A stretch of 64,000 nucleotides of DNA from Streptomyces sp. CC228A (GTDB taxonomy: Bacteria > Actinomycetota > Actinomycetes > Streptomycetales > Streptomycetaceae), in contig NZ_JAJPUI010000001.1 in assembly GCF_021390935.1 (NCBI RefSeq), positions 682,001 through 746,000 on the forward strand. The letters are read 5' to 3'. The notes beneath the pieces are model-generated. The model was not told the origin of the DNA. It searched no databases and saw nothing but the letters and a program-made list of their open reading frames with translations. The stretch's first letter is position 1. Each line of letters opens with the position of its first letter. This document shows, piece after piece, positions 40,866 through 49,325 of this stretch. A program made the position numbers and the translations under genes.

Positions 40866-40899
40866 CGGGGCGGTGCCCGCGGCGGTGGGCGCCGCCCCG
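40866..40899 (+). terminator. Terminator after alpha-xylosidase gene
   Basis: The arms CGGGGCGG and CCGCCCCG, with an inner GCCC/GGGC pairing, start 28 nt after the stop codon. Confidence 0.7.
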
Positions 40900-41025
40900 G
40901 TGCCGGCCTGGGCCCCCTCCCGTCCGGCGGGTGCCCTTCCGTCCGGCGGGTGCCCTGCCGGCGTCGGGACGGCTCGCTCGGGCTGCCCGGCCGGGGGTTA
41001 GGTTGGGGTGGTGGGTCGTCGTGGA

Positions 41026-41946
41026 ATGAGGGCGCCGGTGGCGCCGCTGGGGCAGCGGGACGGGGTGGACCCCGTGCGGGTGCGGCTGCCGGCCGATCCG
41101 GAGGGCCGGTGGCCGACCGTGCGGGACCACCTGGTGGAGCGGTACGGCGCCGCCATCGGGGTCGAGCGGGTCGACGCGATGCTCGCCGAAGGGGCGTTCG
41201 TCGGCGGCGACGGGCGGCACGTGGCCGCGGACGAGCCGTACCGGTCCGGGCGGCACGTGTGGTTCCACCGCGAGCTGCCCGCGGAGGAGCCCGTGCCGTT
41301 CCCGGTCGGCGTCGTCCACCGGGACGAGCGGGTCCTGGTCGCCGACAAGCCGCACTTCCTCGCCACCACGCCGAGGGGGCGGCACATCACCGAGACCGCC
41401 GTCGCGCGGCTCCGGCGCGAGCTGGGCCTTCCGGAGCTCCAGCCCGCGCACCGGCTGGACCGGCTGACCGCGGGCCTCGTGCTGTTCGTCGTACGGGCCG
41501 AGGACCGGGGGGCGTACCAGACGCTGTTCCGCGACCGGCGGGTGCGCAAGGAGTACGAGGCCGTCGCGCCCCACGCCCCCGGCCTCGACCTGCCCGCCAC
41601 CGTGCGCAGCCACATCGTCAAGGATCGGGGGCGGGTGGACGCGTACGAGGTCGAGGGCGCCGAGCCGAACAGCGAGAGCCGCGTCGAACTGGTCGAGCAG
41701 TGCGGCGGGCTCGCGCGGTACCGGCTGGTGCCGCAGACCGGGCGCACCCACCAGCTGCGGGTGCACATGAACCGGCTGGGCGTGCCGATCCTGCACGATC
41801 CGCTGTACCCCGTCGTACGGGACGACGGGCCGGAGGACTTCACCCGGCCGCTGCAACTGCTGGCGCGGGCGCTGGAGTTCACCGACCCGTTCACCGGGGC
41901 GCCGGTGCGGTTCGAGAGCCGGCTGCGGCTCGGGCCCCTCGGCTGA
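41026..41946 (+). CDS. RluA family pseudouridine synthase
   Basis: This 306-residue enzyme would isomerise uridine in rRNA or tRNA. The catalytic Asp lies in AHRLDRLTAGLVLF, and the C-terminal motif QTGRTHQLRVHM is characteristic of the RluA family. An N-terminal S4-like segment (TVRDHLVERY...VERVDAMLAEGAFV) precedes the catalytic domain. The ATG at 41026 is chosen by similarity of the N-terminus; an in-frame GTG at 41008 is possible, and neither has a strong ribosome binding site. It stands alone, with a 235-nt gap to gluconokinase. Confidence 0.88.
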   Translation: MRAPVAPLGQRDGVDPVRVRLPADPEGRWPTVRDHLVERYGAAIGVERVDAMLAEGAFVGGDGRHVAADEPYRSGRHVWFHRELPAEEPVPFPVGVVHRDERVLVADKPHFLATTPRGRHITETAVARLRRELGLPELQPAHRLDRLTAGLVLFVVRAEDRGAYQTLFRDRRVRKEYEAVAPHAPGLDLPATVRSHIVKDRGRVDAYEVEGAEPNSESRVELVEQCGGLARYRLVPQTGRTHQLRVHMNRLGVPILHDPLYPVVRDDGPEDFTRPLQLLARALEFTDPFTGAPVRFESRLRLGPLG

Positions 41947-42181
41947 GACCCTCGTCCGCCCTGCGGGGGCGTCGGTCCGGGCAAGGAGGCGGCGGGGCTC
42001 GCGGGCCCGGCCGTGTACGGGCGGGGTGCCCGGGCGGGCCCGGGGGTGCGGCAGCGGGTTCGGGCAGCTTCGGGCGGGTCGGGAGGGGCGGGGCTTGAAG
42101 GCGTGGCGCCGCATGGGCTTGAGTGGAGCCGGTGGGCGGCGGCGCCCACGCGTCGACATCCGAGCAGCCCGTGGAGCCTGT

Positions 42182-42688
42182 ATGCGCACACCCCTCGTCG
42201 TGGCGGTGATGGGGGTCTCCGGCACCGGCAAGAGCACCGTCGGCCCCCTGGTCGCGGACCGGCTGGGCGTCCCCTTCGCGGAAGGCGACGACCTCCACCC
42301 CCCGGCCAACGTCGCCAAGATGACCGCCGGCGTCCCGCTGGAGGACGCCGACCGGTGGCCGTGGCTGGACGCGATCGGCCGGTGGGCGCGCGGCCGGGCC
42401 GGCCTCGGCGGTGTGGTGAGCAGCTCGGCGCTCAAGCGGTCCTACCGGGACCGGCTGCGGGAGGCGCACCCTGAGCTGGTCTTCCTGCACCTGACCGGCG
42501 ACCGGGCGCTGATCGAGGGCCGGATGGCCGCGCGCCGGGGCCACTTCATGCCGGCCGCGCTGCTGGACTCCCAGTACGCGGCGCTCCAGCCGCTCGGCGA
42601 GGACGAGGCCGGGGTCGCCGTCGACGTGTCCGGCACCCCTGAGGAGACCGCGAACCGGGCGGTCGCCGCGCTGCGCGCCCTCACCTGA
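42182..42688 (+). CDS. gntK: Gluconokinase
   Basis: This 168-residue P-loop kinase phosphorylates D-gluconate to 6-phosphogluconate. The Walker A reads GVSGTGKST at residues 11-19. The family signature AEGDDLHPPANVAKMTAG follows, with SSSALKRSYRDRLR and RRGHFMPAALLDSQ. The ATG is preceded by GTGGAGC. In S. coelicolor, as I recall, the gluconokinase is next to gntR and a permease. Neither is seen here, so the gene is isolated. Confidence 0.93.
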   Translation: MRTPLVVAVMGVSGTGKSTVGPLVADRLGVPFAEGDDLHPPANVAKMTAGVPLEDADRWPWLDAIGRWARGRAGLGGVVSSSALKRSYRDRLREAHPELVFLHLTGDRALIEGRMAARRGHFMPAALLDSQYAALQPLGEDEAGVAVDVSGTPEETANRAVAALRALT

Positions 42689-42897
42689 CGGTCCGTACGC
42701 ATCCGCTGCCCTCGGCCCGGCGGGGTGCCGCGGCCTCACCGGCCCGGCGCCGGGGCTGCGGGTCCGCGGCGGGGACGACCGCCGGGCACCGGAGGCCGGC
42801 ATCCGGTGCCCGCCGCCGCCCGGCGCGGGCGCCCGACCGCCGGGCGCCGCGGAAACCCCGGGGCGTCCGGCGGGGGGCGCGTGGCACACTTCCCGGC

Positions 42898-43698
42898 ATG
42901 TCCGACGCACCTGCACTGCCCCCGTACGAACTGGCCTTCCCCGGCCCCCTGCGCGACCGCCTGGTGGCGGCCGTGCTGACGGGGCGGAAGACCGCCACGA
43001 CCGGGCTGCTCGCCGCATACGAGGCGGAGGGGGAGCCGCTGCCCGCGTCCGGCGACCGGTCGGCGCTGCTGGACTCGGACGGGCGTCCGGTGGCGGTGGT
43101 GGAGGTCACCGGCATACGGGTGCTGCCGCTCGGCGAGGTGGACCTGCGGCACGCCGTCGACGAGGGCGAGGGCCACCGGTCCGTCGCCGAGTGGCGGGCC
43201 GCCCACGAGCGGTTCTGGCACGGCGCGGAGCTGCGGGAGGCGCTGGGCGACCCGGACTTCACCGTCGACGACACGACCGGCGTGGTGGCCGAGCGGTTCC
43301 GCGTCGTGGAGGTACTGGATCCGGTCGCCGCGGCGGTCGCGGGCGAACTGGCCCTGCTGGAGCCGTCCGTGCGGGCGTCCCGCGCGGAGTCGGAACGGCT
43401 GCTCGACCCGGAGTTCACTGAGGTCGGCGCCTCCGGGCGGTGGTGGACGCGTGCCGCGATGCTGGACGCGCTCACGGACATGGACGACGTCGCGGCGCTG
43501 GACGGGCAGGGCGCCCCCTGCGTGCCGGCCGGTGTGCGGGGCGTCCTGCTGGCCCCGGACATCGTGCACCTGACGTACGAGCTCGCCTTCGGAGGCCGCC
43601 ACGTGCGGCGCAGCTCCGTGTGGCGCAGGCAGCCGGACGCGGTCCTGTGGCGGCTCTACTACCACCAGGGGACGCCGGTGCCGCCGGAGCACCGGTGA
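42898..43698 (+). CDS. ASCH domain - NTF2-like (DUF4440) fusion protein
   Basis: The 266-residue product has an N-terminal ASCH domain (residues 1-145: RKTATTGLLAAYEAEGEPLPASGD, then HRSVAEWRAAHERFW), a fold linked to RNA-binding and nucleoside-related functions. A C-terminal NTF2-like domain of DUF4440 type follows (residues 150-266: ALLEPSVRASRAESERLLDPEF, DIVHLTYELAF, YYHQGTPVP). The two domains are usually separate proteins. The reading frame is continuous with coding-like composition across the joint, so the fusion appears genuine. Function is unknown. Confidence 0.82.
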   Translation: MSDAPALPPYELAFPGPLRDRLVAAVLTGRKTATTGLLAAYEAEGEPLPASGDRSALLDSDGRPVAVVEVTGIRVLPLGEVDLRHAVDEGEGHRSVAEWRAAHERFWHGAELREALGDPDFTVDDTTGVVAERFRVVEVLDPVAAAVAGELALLEPSVRASRAESERLLDPEFTEVGASGRWWTRAAMLDALTDMDDVAALDGQGAPCVPAGVRGVLLAPDIVHLTYELAFGGRHVRRSSVWRRQPDAVLWRLYYHQGTPVPPEHR

Positions 43699-43734
43699 AC
43701 GCCGCGGCAGGTGACCGGGTGCCGCTGCGGCTGC

Positions 43735-43786
43735 CGCGCCCGTGAGGGCCGTTCAGGGGCTCCCGCGCCCGTGAGGGCCGTTCAGG
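43735..43786. repeat. 23-bp direct repeat spanning the stop of the FAD dehydrogenase gene
   Basis: Two identical 23-bp copies (43735-43757 and 43764-43786) lie between convergent genes. The second copy contains the TGA and last codons of the leftward flavoprotein, so the extra copy looks like a tandem duplication of that gene's 3' end. Confidence 0.75.
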
Positions 43787-45437
43787 CGACGGCGCGGGCG
43801 GCGGCCCGGCCCGCCGTGCGGCCGGAGAAGAGGCAGCCGCCGAGGAAGGTGCCCTCCAGGGAGCGGTAGCCGTGGACCCCGCCGCCGCCGAAGCCGGCGG
43901 CCTCACCGGCCGCGTACACGCCGGGCAGCGGCTCGCCGTCCGGGGTCAGCACCCGGGACGACAGGTCGGTCTCCAGACCGCCCAGCGACTTGCGGGTGAG
44001 GATGCGGAGGCGCACCGCGACGAGCGGGCCCGCCTCCGGGTCGAGGAGGCGGTGCGGGGCCACCGTGCGGATGAGCCGGTCGCCGAGGTAGCCGCGGGCG
44101 CCCCGGATGGCGGTGACCTGGAGGTCCTTGGTGAAGGGGTGGGCGGTCTCCCGGTCCCGGGCGACGATCTCGCGGCGCAACTCGGCCTCGTCGATGAGCG
44201 GCTCGTCCGTGAGCGCGTTCATGCCGCGCACCAGGGCCGCGAGGTCCGGCTCGACGACGAAGTCGGCGCCCTTGTCCATGAAGGCCCGCACGGGCGCGGG
44301 CACGTCGGTGCGGGCGCGGGCGAGGACGCCGCGGACGGACTTGCCGGTGAGGTCGGGGTTCTGCTCCGACCCGGAGAGCGCGAACTCCTTGCCGATGATC
44401 CGCTGGTTGAGGACGAACCAGGTGTGCTCGTGGCCGGACCTCATGATGTGTTCGAGGGTGCCGAGCGTGTCGAAGCCGGGGAACAGCGGGACCGGCAGGC
44501 GGCGGCCGCGGGCGTCGAGCCAGAGGCTGGACGGTCCGGGCAGGATGCGGATGCCGTGCCGGGGCCACAGCGGGCTGTGGTTGGCGATGCCCTCGGTGTA
44601 GTGCCACATGCGGTCGCGGTTGACGTGGTGGGCGCCCGCCTCCTCGGCGATGCCGAGCATGAGGCCGTCGACGTGCGCGGGGACGCCGGACAGCAGCCGC
44701 CGGGGCGGCGTGCCGAGCCGCTCGGGCCACTGGGCGCGGACCAGGTCGTGGTTGCCGCCGATGCCGCCGGAGGCGATGACCACCGCCTGGGCGCGGTACG
44801 CGAACCGGCCGGTGGTGTCGCGGCTGCTCGCGGTGCCGCGTGCGGCGGCGGACGGGGCGAGCACCTCGCCGCTGACGGTGTCGACGGCGCCCGCGGTGCG
44901 GCTGAGGCCGGTCACGCGGTGACGGAACCGCAGCTGCACGAGGCCGCGGGCGGCTCCCGCCCGGACCCGCCGCTCGAACGGGGCGACGAGGCCCGGACCC
45001 GTCCCCCACGTGATGTGGAAGCGGGGCACGGAGTTGCCGTGGCCGGTGGCGTCGTACCCGCCGCGCTCGGCCCAGCCGACGACGGGGAAGAAGCGCACGC
45101 CCTGGCCGCGCAGCCAGGCGCGCTTCTCCCCGGCCGCGAAGTCGACGTACGCCTCCGCCCACCTGCGGGGCCACCGGTCCTCGGGGCGGTCGAAGCCGGC
45201 CGTGCCCAGCCAGTCCTGCAGGGCGAGCTCGCGGCTGTCGCGGATCCGCAGCCTGCGCTGCTCGGGCGAGTCGACGAGGAAGAGCCCGCCGAAGGACCAG
45301 TGGGCCTGGCCGCCGAGGGACTGCTCGGGCTCCTGGTCGAGCAGGATGACGCTGCGCCCGGCGTCGACGAGTTCCGCGGTGGCGGCCAGACCGGCGAGTC
45401 CCGCCCCGATCACGATCACATCAGCGTCGTACGCCAT
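43782..45437 (-). CDS. FAD-binding dehydrogenase (fumarate reductase/ketosteroid dehydrogenase-like)
   Basis: This 551-residue flavoprotein has the N-terminal dinucleotide motif VIVIGAGLAGLAATAELVDAG and SLGGQAHWSFGGLFL. It ends with the FAD-binding GVYAAGEAAGFGGGGVHGYR followed by LEGTFLGGCLFSGRTAG. This layout is that of the FAD_binding_2 family, often annotated as FAD-binding dehydrogenase near steroid enzymes. No steroid genes adjoin it here, so the substrate is open. ATG start at the end of a GC-poor leader; convergent with the ASCH fusion gene. Confidence 0.88.
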   Translation of the reverse strand: MAYDADVIVIGAGLAGLAATAELVDAGRSVILLDQEPEQSLGGQAHWSFGGLFLVDSPEQRRLRIRDSRELALQDWLGTAGFDRPEDRWPRRWAEAYVDFAAGEKRAWLRGQGVRFFPVVGWAERGGYDATGHGNSVPRFHITWGTGPGLVAPFERRVRAGAARGLVQLRFRHRVTGLSRTAGAVDTVSGEVLAPSAAARGTASSRDTTGRFAYRAQAVVIASGGIGGNHDLVRAQWPERLGTPPRRLLSGVPAHVDGLMLGIAEEAGAHHVNRDRMWHYTEGIANHSPLWPRHGIRILPGPSSLWLDARGRRLPVPLFPGFDTLGTLEHIMRSGHEHTWFVLNQRIIGKEFALSGSEQNPDLTGKSVRGVLARARTDVPAPVRAFMDKGADFVVEPDLAALVRGMNALTDEPLIDEAELRREIVARDRETAHPFTKDLQVTAIRGARGYLGDRLIRTVAPHRLLDPEAGPLVAVRLRILTRKSLGGLETDLSSRVLTPDGEPLPGVYAAGEAAGFGGGGVHGYRSLEGTFLGGCLFSGRTAGRAAARAVA

Positions 45438-45623
45438 GGGGGATCCGTCCTTCCGGGGCCGGGACGCGGGGTGCGCGGAGTGCTCCGATCTTCTGTACCG
45501 GGCAGTAGCGCGTCAACCTCCCGGACCGCTCCTCGTCGGCGGGCGGCCCGTTCCCCCCGCGTCCGCGCACGGCGGCCGGCCGCCCGGCGGGAGCGCCGGG
45601 CGGCCGGTGGTGAAGCGGGCCGG

Positions 45624-45797
45624 TCAGTGCCTGAACGTGTCCTTGGCCTTCTCGGCCGCCTGCTTGGCGTCGCCCTTCGCCTGCTCGGCGCGCCCCTTCG
45701 CTTCCAGGCTCTCGTTGCCGACAGCCCGGCCCGCGGCCTCCTTGGCCTTGCCCTTCGCGGTCGTGCCGATGTTCTTGGCCTTCTTGCCGGCGGCCAT
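45624..45797 (-). CDS. CsbD family stress protein
   Basis: This 57-residue hydrophilic helical protein starts MAAGKKAKNIGTTAKGKAKE and continues with repeated Ala/Lys/Glu, matching the CsbD family of general-stress proteins whose function is unknown. The start is set by a strong AGGAGGTG ribosome binding site 6 nt upstream. The gene lies alone between the flavoprotein and NUDIX genes. Stress sigma factor control is typical of the family but no promoter is assigned. Confidence 0.9.
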   Translation of the reverse strand: MAAGKKAKNIGTTAKGKAKEAAGRAVGNESLEAKGRAEQAKGDAKQAAEKAKDTFRH

Positions 45798-46081
45798 GTT
45801 CCACACCTCCTGGTCGGTGTGCCGACCGGCGGCCCGATGAACCGCCGGGAGCACCATGCGTACCGGGCGGGTTCCCGCGCAGCCCGCGGCCATGCGTCGG
45901 GACGCGACGGCCGGGGGGCGTGCCGCTCGGGGCGCACGGCGGGAGCGGCGTGCCGGGCGGACCCGCACCCGGTGCCGGGTCCTCGGCACGGTCGCTTGCC
46001 TGCCGTCTGCCCGCCCTCAGCAGCCTGTCCTCAGTAGCCTGTGCTCCCGGCTGGTCCGACGCGGGAAGGGCAGGGACGGAG

Positions 46082-46605
46082 ATGGGGAAAGCGTCCGCGG
46101 ACGAGGTGCTCGACGTCGTCGACGAGCACGACGAGGTGGTGGGGCGGCTGCCCCGGGGCGAGGTGTACGCGCGCGGGCTGCGGCACCGCTGCGTGTTCGT
46201 CCTGGCCCGGGACGCCGAGGACCGCGTGTTCGTGCACCGGCGGACCGCGACGAAGCTGGTCTTCCCTTCGCTGTACGACATGTTCGTGGGCGGTGTGGTG
46301 GGCGCGGGGGAGTCGTACGACGGCGCGGCGCTGCGGGAGGCCGAGGAGGAGCTCGGCGTGCGGGGGCTGCCGCGCCCCGTGCCGGTGCTGAAGTTCCTGT
46401 ACGACGACGGGCCGGGCGGGCGGGGCTCGTGGTGGTCGTGGGTGTACGAGGTGCGCTGCACCCTGCCGGTCGCCCCGCAGGAGTCGGAGGTGGCCTGGCA
46501 CGCCTTCCTGCCGGAGGCGGAGCTCGCGGAGCGCCTCCCCGCGTGGCAGTGGGTGCCGGACGGCCTGGCGGCGTGGCAGCGCCTGCGGGAGGCCCGCCGG
46601 GGTGA
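46082..46605 (+). CDS. NUDIX hydrolase (stop codon apparently shifted out of frame)
   Basis: The product is about 174 residues with the NUDIX box GGVVGAGESYDGAALREAEEELGV (Gly-x5-Glu-x7-REUxEExGU) and a preceding VFVHRRTATKLVFPSLYDMF. It resembles YfcD/isopentenyl-diphosphate isomerase-like NUDIX proteins. In the current frame no stop occurs until 48094. A TGA at 46603-46605, one frame away and right after the conserved C-terminus, is the likely true end, implying a one-base indel near CGGGG. The substrate is a nucleoside diphosphate-linked compound, not identifiable. Confidence 0.78.
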
Positions 46606-46706
46606 CCGGGCGGCCCCCGGGGGCCTCGGCGGCGGCGCGGCCGGCCGGGTGCGGGGCCGGGCGGCCGCCCGATGCGCGGCCGGCTGCTGCGGGCAGGCCC
46701 GCCCGG

Positions 46707-47329
46707 TCAGAGGGTGCCGTCCACGAGCCGTACGGCGGGCTGCTGCGCGTACCGCCGGGGCGGGCCCACCCGGCGGAGCGGGCGGGCGACGGTCCGGGGG
46801 CGTCGGCGGGTGCCTCCGCCTCGGGGTCCCGGAGCAGGGCAAGCAGCAGCAGAAGGCGCTCGGCGGGATCGGTGAGGCCGTCAGCGGGACCGGCTCCGGC
46901 CGGTACGGCCTCCGCGAGGGCGGCCGGTTCACACCAGGGCAGGCCGCGCCCCGGGGCGGTGGCGTGGTCGCGAGCGAGCCAGTCGAGGGCGGGCCGGCCG
47001 GTGTGCCGGAGGAAGCAGTCGACGCCTGGGCCGTCCGGGCTGTTGCGGTAGACGACGGCCGCTGCACCGCCTTCGTCGCACGGGACGCGCAGCACGGGCC
47101 AGTCCCGCTCGTCCCCCAGCCGCTCCCACACCGCGTCCAGGTCCGCGCCGTCGAGCCCGTACGGCCCGAGGAGCGATCCCTGCGGGCCGGTCAGCGGCAG
47201 GCGGAGGTGCAGGCACCAGAACTCGGGGCGGGCCGCCAGGTCTTCCGCGGCGGTCAGCCGGGCCTCCCCGGCGGACAGCGCGCGGGACTCCGCCTCGTAG
47301 CCGGGCAGCAGGAGGGTGCGGGGTGTCAT
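46707..47329 (-). CDS. Conserved hypothetical protein, probable frameshift near C-terminus
   Basis: Starting MTPRTLLLPGYEAESRALSA, the protein reads well to about residue 180 (PEFWCLHLRLPLTGPQGSLL, WPVLRVPCDEGGAAAVVYRN, AERLLLLLALLRDPEAEAP). The frame then becomes Arg/Pro-rich, while the adjacent frame gives a natural ending, RRYAQQPAVRLVDGTL and a TGA at 46707-46709. A single-base indel in or near the G-run at about 46796-46800 would restore this. The repaired product is about 207 residues. I recognise no domain. It is convergent with the NUDIX gene and divergent from the DUF202 pair. Confidence 0.62.
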
Positions 47330-47378
47330 TCCCGCAGGCTGGGGGGCGGCGCCGGCGGGACGCGGTTAGGGTGCGGGT

Positions 47379-47780
47379 GTGAGTGGCATCGGACGGAGTC
47401 TGCGGGACGTGCGGTTGTGGTTCGCGCCGCAGCGGGTCCGGGAGGAGGGCGAGACGCCCGACTACCGTTTCTCGCTCGCCAACGAGCGGACCTTCCTCGC
47501 GTGGCTGCGCACCGGGCTCGCCCTGGTCGGCGGCGGCTTCGCCGTGGACCAGTTCCTCCCCGACCTGCGGTGGGGGGTCCGGGTGGGCCTGGCGCTGACG
47601 CTGATCGGCGCGGGGGTGCTGTGCACGGTACGCGCGGTGAACCACTGGATCCGCTGCGAGCGGGCCATGCGGCGCGGGGAGGACCTGCCGGTCAGCCGGT
47701 TCCCGGCACTGCTGGGGGCGGCGGTGGCGCTGGTGGCGGCCGCGATGGTGCTGGTGGTGCTGTTCGGGTGGGCCGGGTGA
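47379..47780 (+). CDS. DUF202 (YidH-like) membrane protein
   Basis: This 133-residue inner membrane protein has the DUF202 hallmark RFSLANERTFLAWLRTGLALVGGG and three hydrophobic helices. The GTG start is 49 nt from the divergent hypothetical gene's ATG. Its stop overlaps the start of a second, shorter DUF202 gene, so the two likely form a complex. Function of the family is not established. Confidence 0.9.
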   Translation: MSGIGRSLRDVRLWFAPQRVREEGETPDYRFSLANERTFLAWLRTGLALVGGGFAVDQFLPDLRWGVRVGLALTLIGAGVLCTVRAVNHWIRCERAMRRGEDLPVSRFPALLGAAVALVAAAMVLVVLFGWAG

Positions 47781-48094
47781 CCGGGGGGCTCGGGCTCCGC
47801 GACCCGGGGCTGCAGCCGGAGCGGACGCGCCTGGCGTGGCGGCGTACGACGCTGTCGTCCACCGTCGTGGCCGTGCTGGCGGCGCGTCAGGCACTGCACG
47901 ACGGGGCGACGTCGGCCGGCCTGCTGGGGGCGTGGCTCTCGCTGCTGGTGTGGGCGGCGCTCCTGGGCGTGGCGCACCGCAGGATCCGCGCGCTGGGGTC
48001 CGTGCGCCCCGAGGCCCTGAGCCCCCGGGCGGCCTCCGCGGCGGTGGGCTGCACCCTGGCGCTGGCGGCGTTCGCGGTGGCCGTGGTGGTGTGA
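47777..48094 (+). CDS. DUF202 membrane protein, second copy
   Basis: This 105-residue protein has the DUF202 N-terminal motif in variant form (LQPERTRLAWRRTTLS) and two to three hydrophobic segments. The GTG start at 47777 overlaps the upstream TGA in a GTGA arrangement; GTG at 47768 is an alternative. It is paired with the larger DUF202 gene. Direct repeats of GGGGCGGCTGCTGCC follow its stop at about 48148-48180. Confidence 0.85.
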   Translation: MTGGLGLRDPGLQPERTRLAWRRTTLSSTVVAVLAARQALHDGATSAGLLGAWLSLLVWAALLGVAHRRIRALGSVRPEALSPRAASAAVGCTLALAAFAVAVVV

Positions 48095-48279
48095 GCCGCG
48101 GCGGCGGTCCGCGCCCTCGCTGCCGCACCCGGCCGCCGGGGCGGCTGCTGCCGTACAGGGGCGGCTGCTGCCGGGGCGGCTCTCCCGGTCCCGCCTGCCG
48201 GACACCGCCGCGCCGCGAACCCCCCACCGTGCACCGCCGCGCCGGGCGGTGCCGTGCCCGGCCGCGGTCGGGCGCGGCT

Positions 48280-49215
48280 TCAGTCGGCCCGGTCCACCGT
48301 GACCACGACCTTGCCCTGCAGGCCGCCCTCCTGGTTGGCCCGCTGGGCGTCTGCGGCCTCCTCCAGGGGGAAGGTCCTGGCCACGTGGACCGACAGGACG
48401 CCCTCCTCGGCGAGCGCCGCCAGCGCGGCGAGGTCCTCGGCGTCGGGGCGGACGAAGACGTACCGGCCGCCCAGGCCGACCACGTCGCCGTCCGCGATCG
48501 ACGCCAGGCGCCCTTCGGGGGCCAGGACGTTCGCGGAGTCCTTGAGGCTCTGGCCGCCGAGCGTGTCGAAGGCCGCCTGCACGCCGTGCGGCGCCAGCTC
48601 GCGGACCCGGGAGACGAACCGGTCCCCGTACACGACGGGCCGAGCGCCCAGCTCCTGCACGCGCTCCACGCCGCTCTCCCGTACCGCGCCGATCACGTCG
48701 GCGCCCAGGTGGCGGGCGAGCTGGACGGCCATGGCGCCGACGCCGCCCGCGGCGGCGTGCACGAGCAGGGTCTCGCCCTCCCGGAGGCGCAGGGCACGGG
48801 TGATGACCTGGTACGCGGTGAGGCCGACGAGCGGCAGCGCCGCCGCCTCCTCGAAGCTGAGCCCGCGCGGCTTGCGGGCCAGGGTCCGCACGGGGGCGGC
48901 GACGTACTCGGCGAAGGTGCCGTGGCACAGGACGTCCTCGCGGACGTACCCCATGACCTCGTCGCCGACGGCGAACTCGGGGACGGACACGCCCGGCTGG
49001 ACGACGACACCGGACACGTCCCAGCCGGGGACGACGGGGAAGACCGTGTCGAGGACGGTGTCCATGTAGCCGGCCTGGCACTTCCAGTCCACCGGGTTGA
49101 CGGCCGCCGCGCGCACCTTGACCAGGACCTTGTCGGGGCCGACCTTGGGGTCGGGCAGCTCGCCGAACTCCAGGACCTCCGGTCCGCCGTAGCGGCGGTA
49201 GTGGATCGCCTTCAT
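48280..49215 (-). CDS. NADP-dependent quinone oxidoreductase-like (MDR superfamily)
   Basis: This 311-residue medium-chain reductase lacks zinc ligands. It starts MKAIHYRRYGGPEVLEFGEL and has AAAVNPVDWKCQAGY and the cofactor motif LLVHAAAGGVGAMAVQLARHLGA, typical of zeta-crystallin-type NADPH:quinone reductases. It probably detoxifies quinones or enones. The ATG at 49215 is chosen over a frame extending to 49251. It is divergent from the His-rich protein gene with about 110 nt between. Confidence 0.9.
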   Translation of the reverse strand: MKAIHYRRYGGPEVLEFGELPDPKVGPDKVLVKVRAAAVNPVDWKCQAGYMDTVLDTVFPVVPGWDVSGVVVQPGVSVPEFAVGDEVMGYVREDVLCHGTFAEYVAAPVRTLARKPRGLSFEEAAALPLVGLTAYQVITRALRLREGETLLVHAAAGGVGAMAVQLARHLGADVIGAVRESGVERVQELGARPVVYGDRFVSRVRELAPHGVQAAFDTLGGQSLKDSANVLAPEGRLASIADGDVVGLGGRYVFVRPDAEDLAALAALAEEGVLSVHVARTFPLEEAADAQRANQEGGLQGKVVVTVDRAD

Positions 49216-49325
49216 GGAACCGACCCTGCGGCGCTCCCGGGGCGCCCGCAACCCAAGGTGATCAATCGGACAAATAGGATTACTCTGGTGGCGTCAGCCG
49301 ACTCGCCAGGACGAAAGGCTCCGCC

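Noticed and set aside
33913..41000. Integrated element at tRNA-Leu
   Set aside because: No integrase, excisionase or repeated tRNA 3' end was found within the module, so an integrative element is not claimed.
46606..48094. Continuation of the NUDIX frame as a 670-residue protein
   Set aside because: After about residue 175 the translation is antisense to the hypothetical gene and low in coding character; the end coincides with an independent DUF202 gene.
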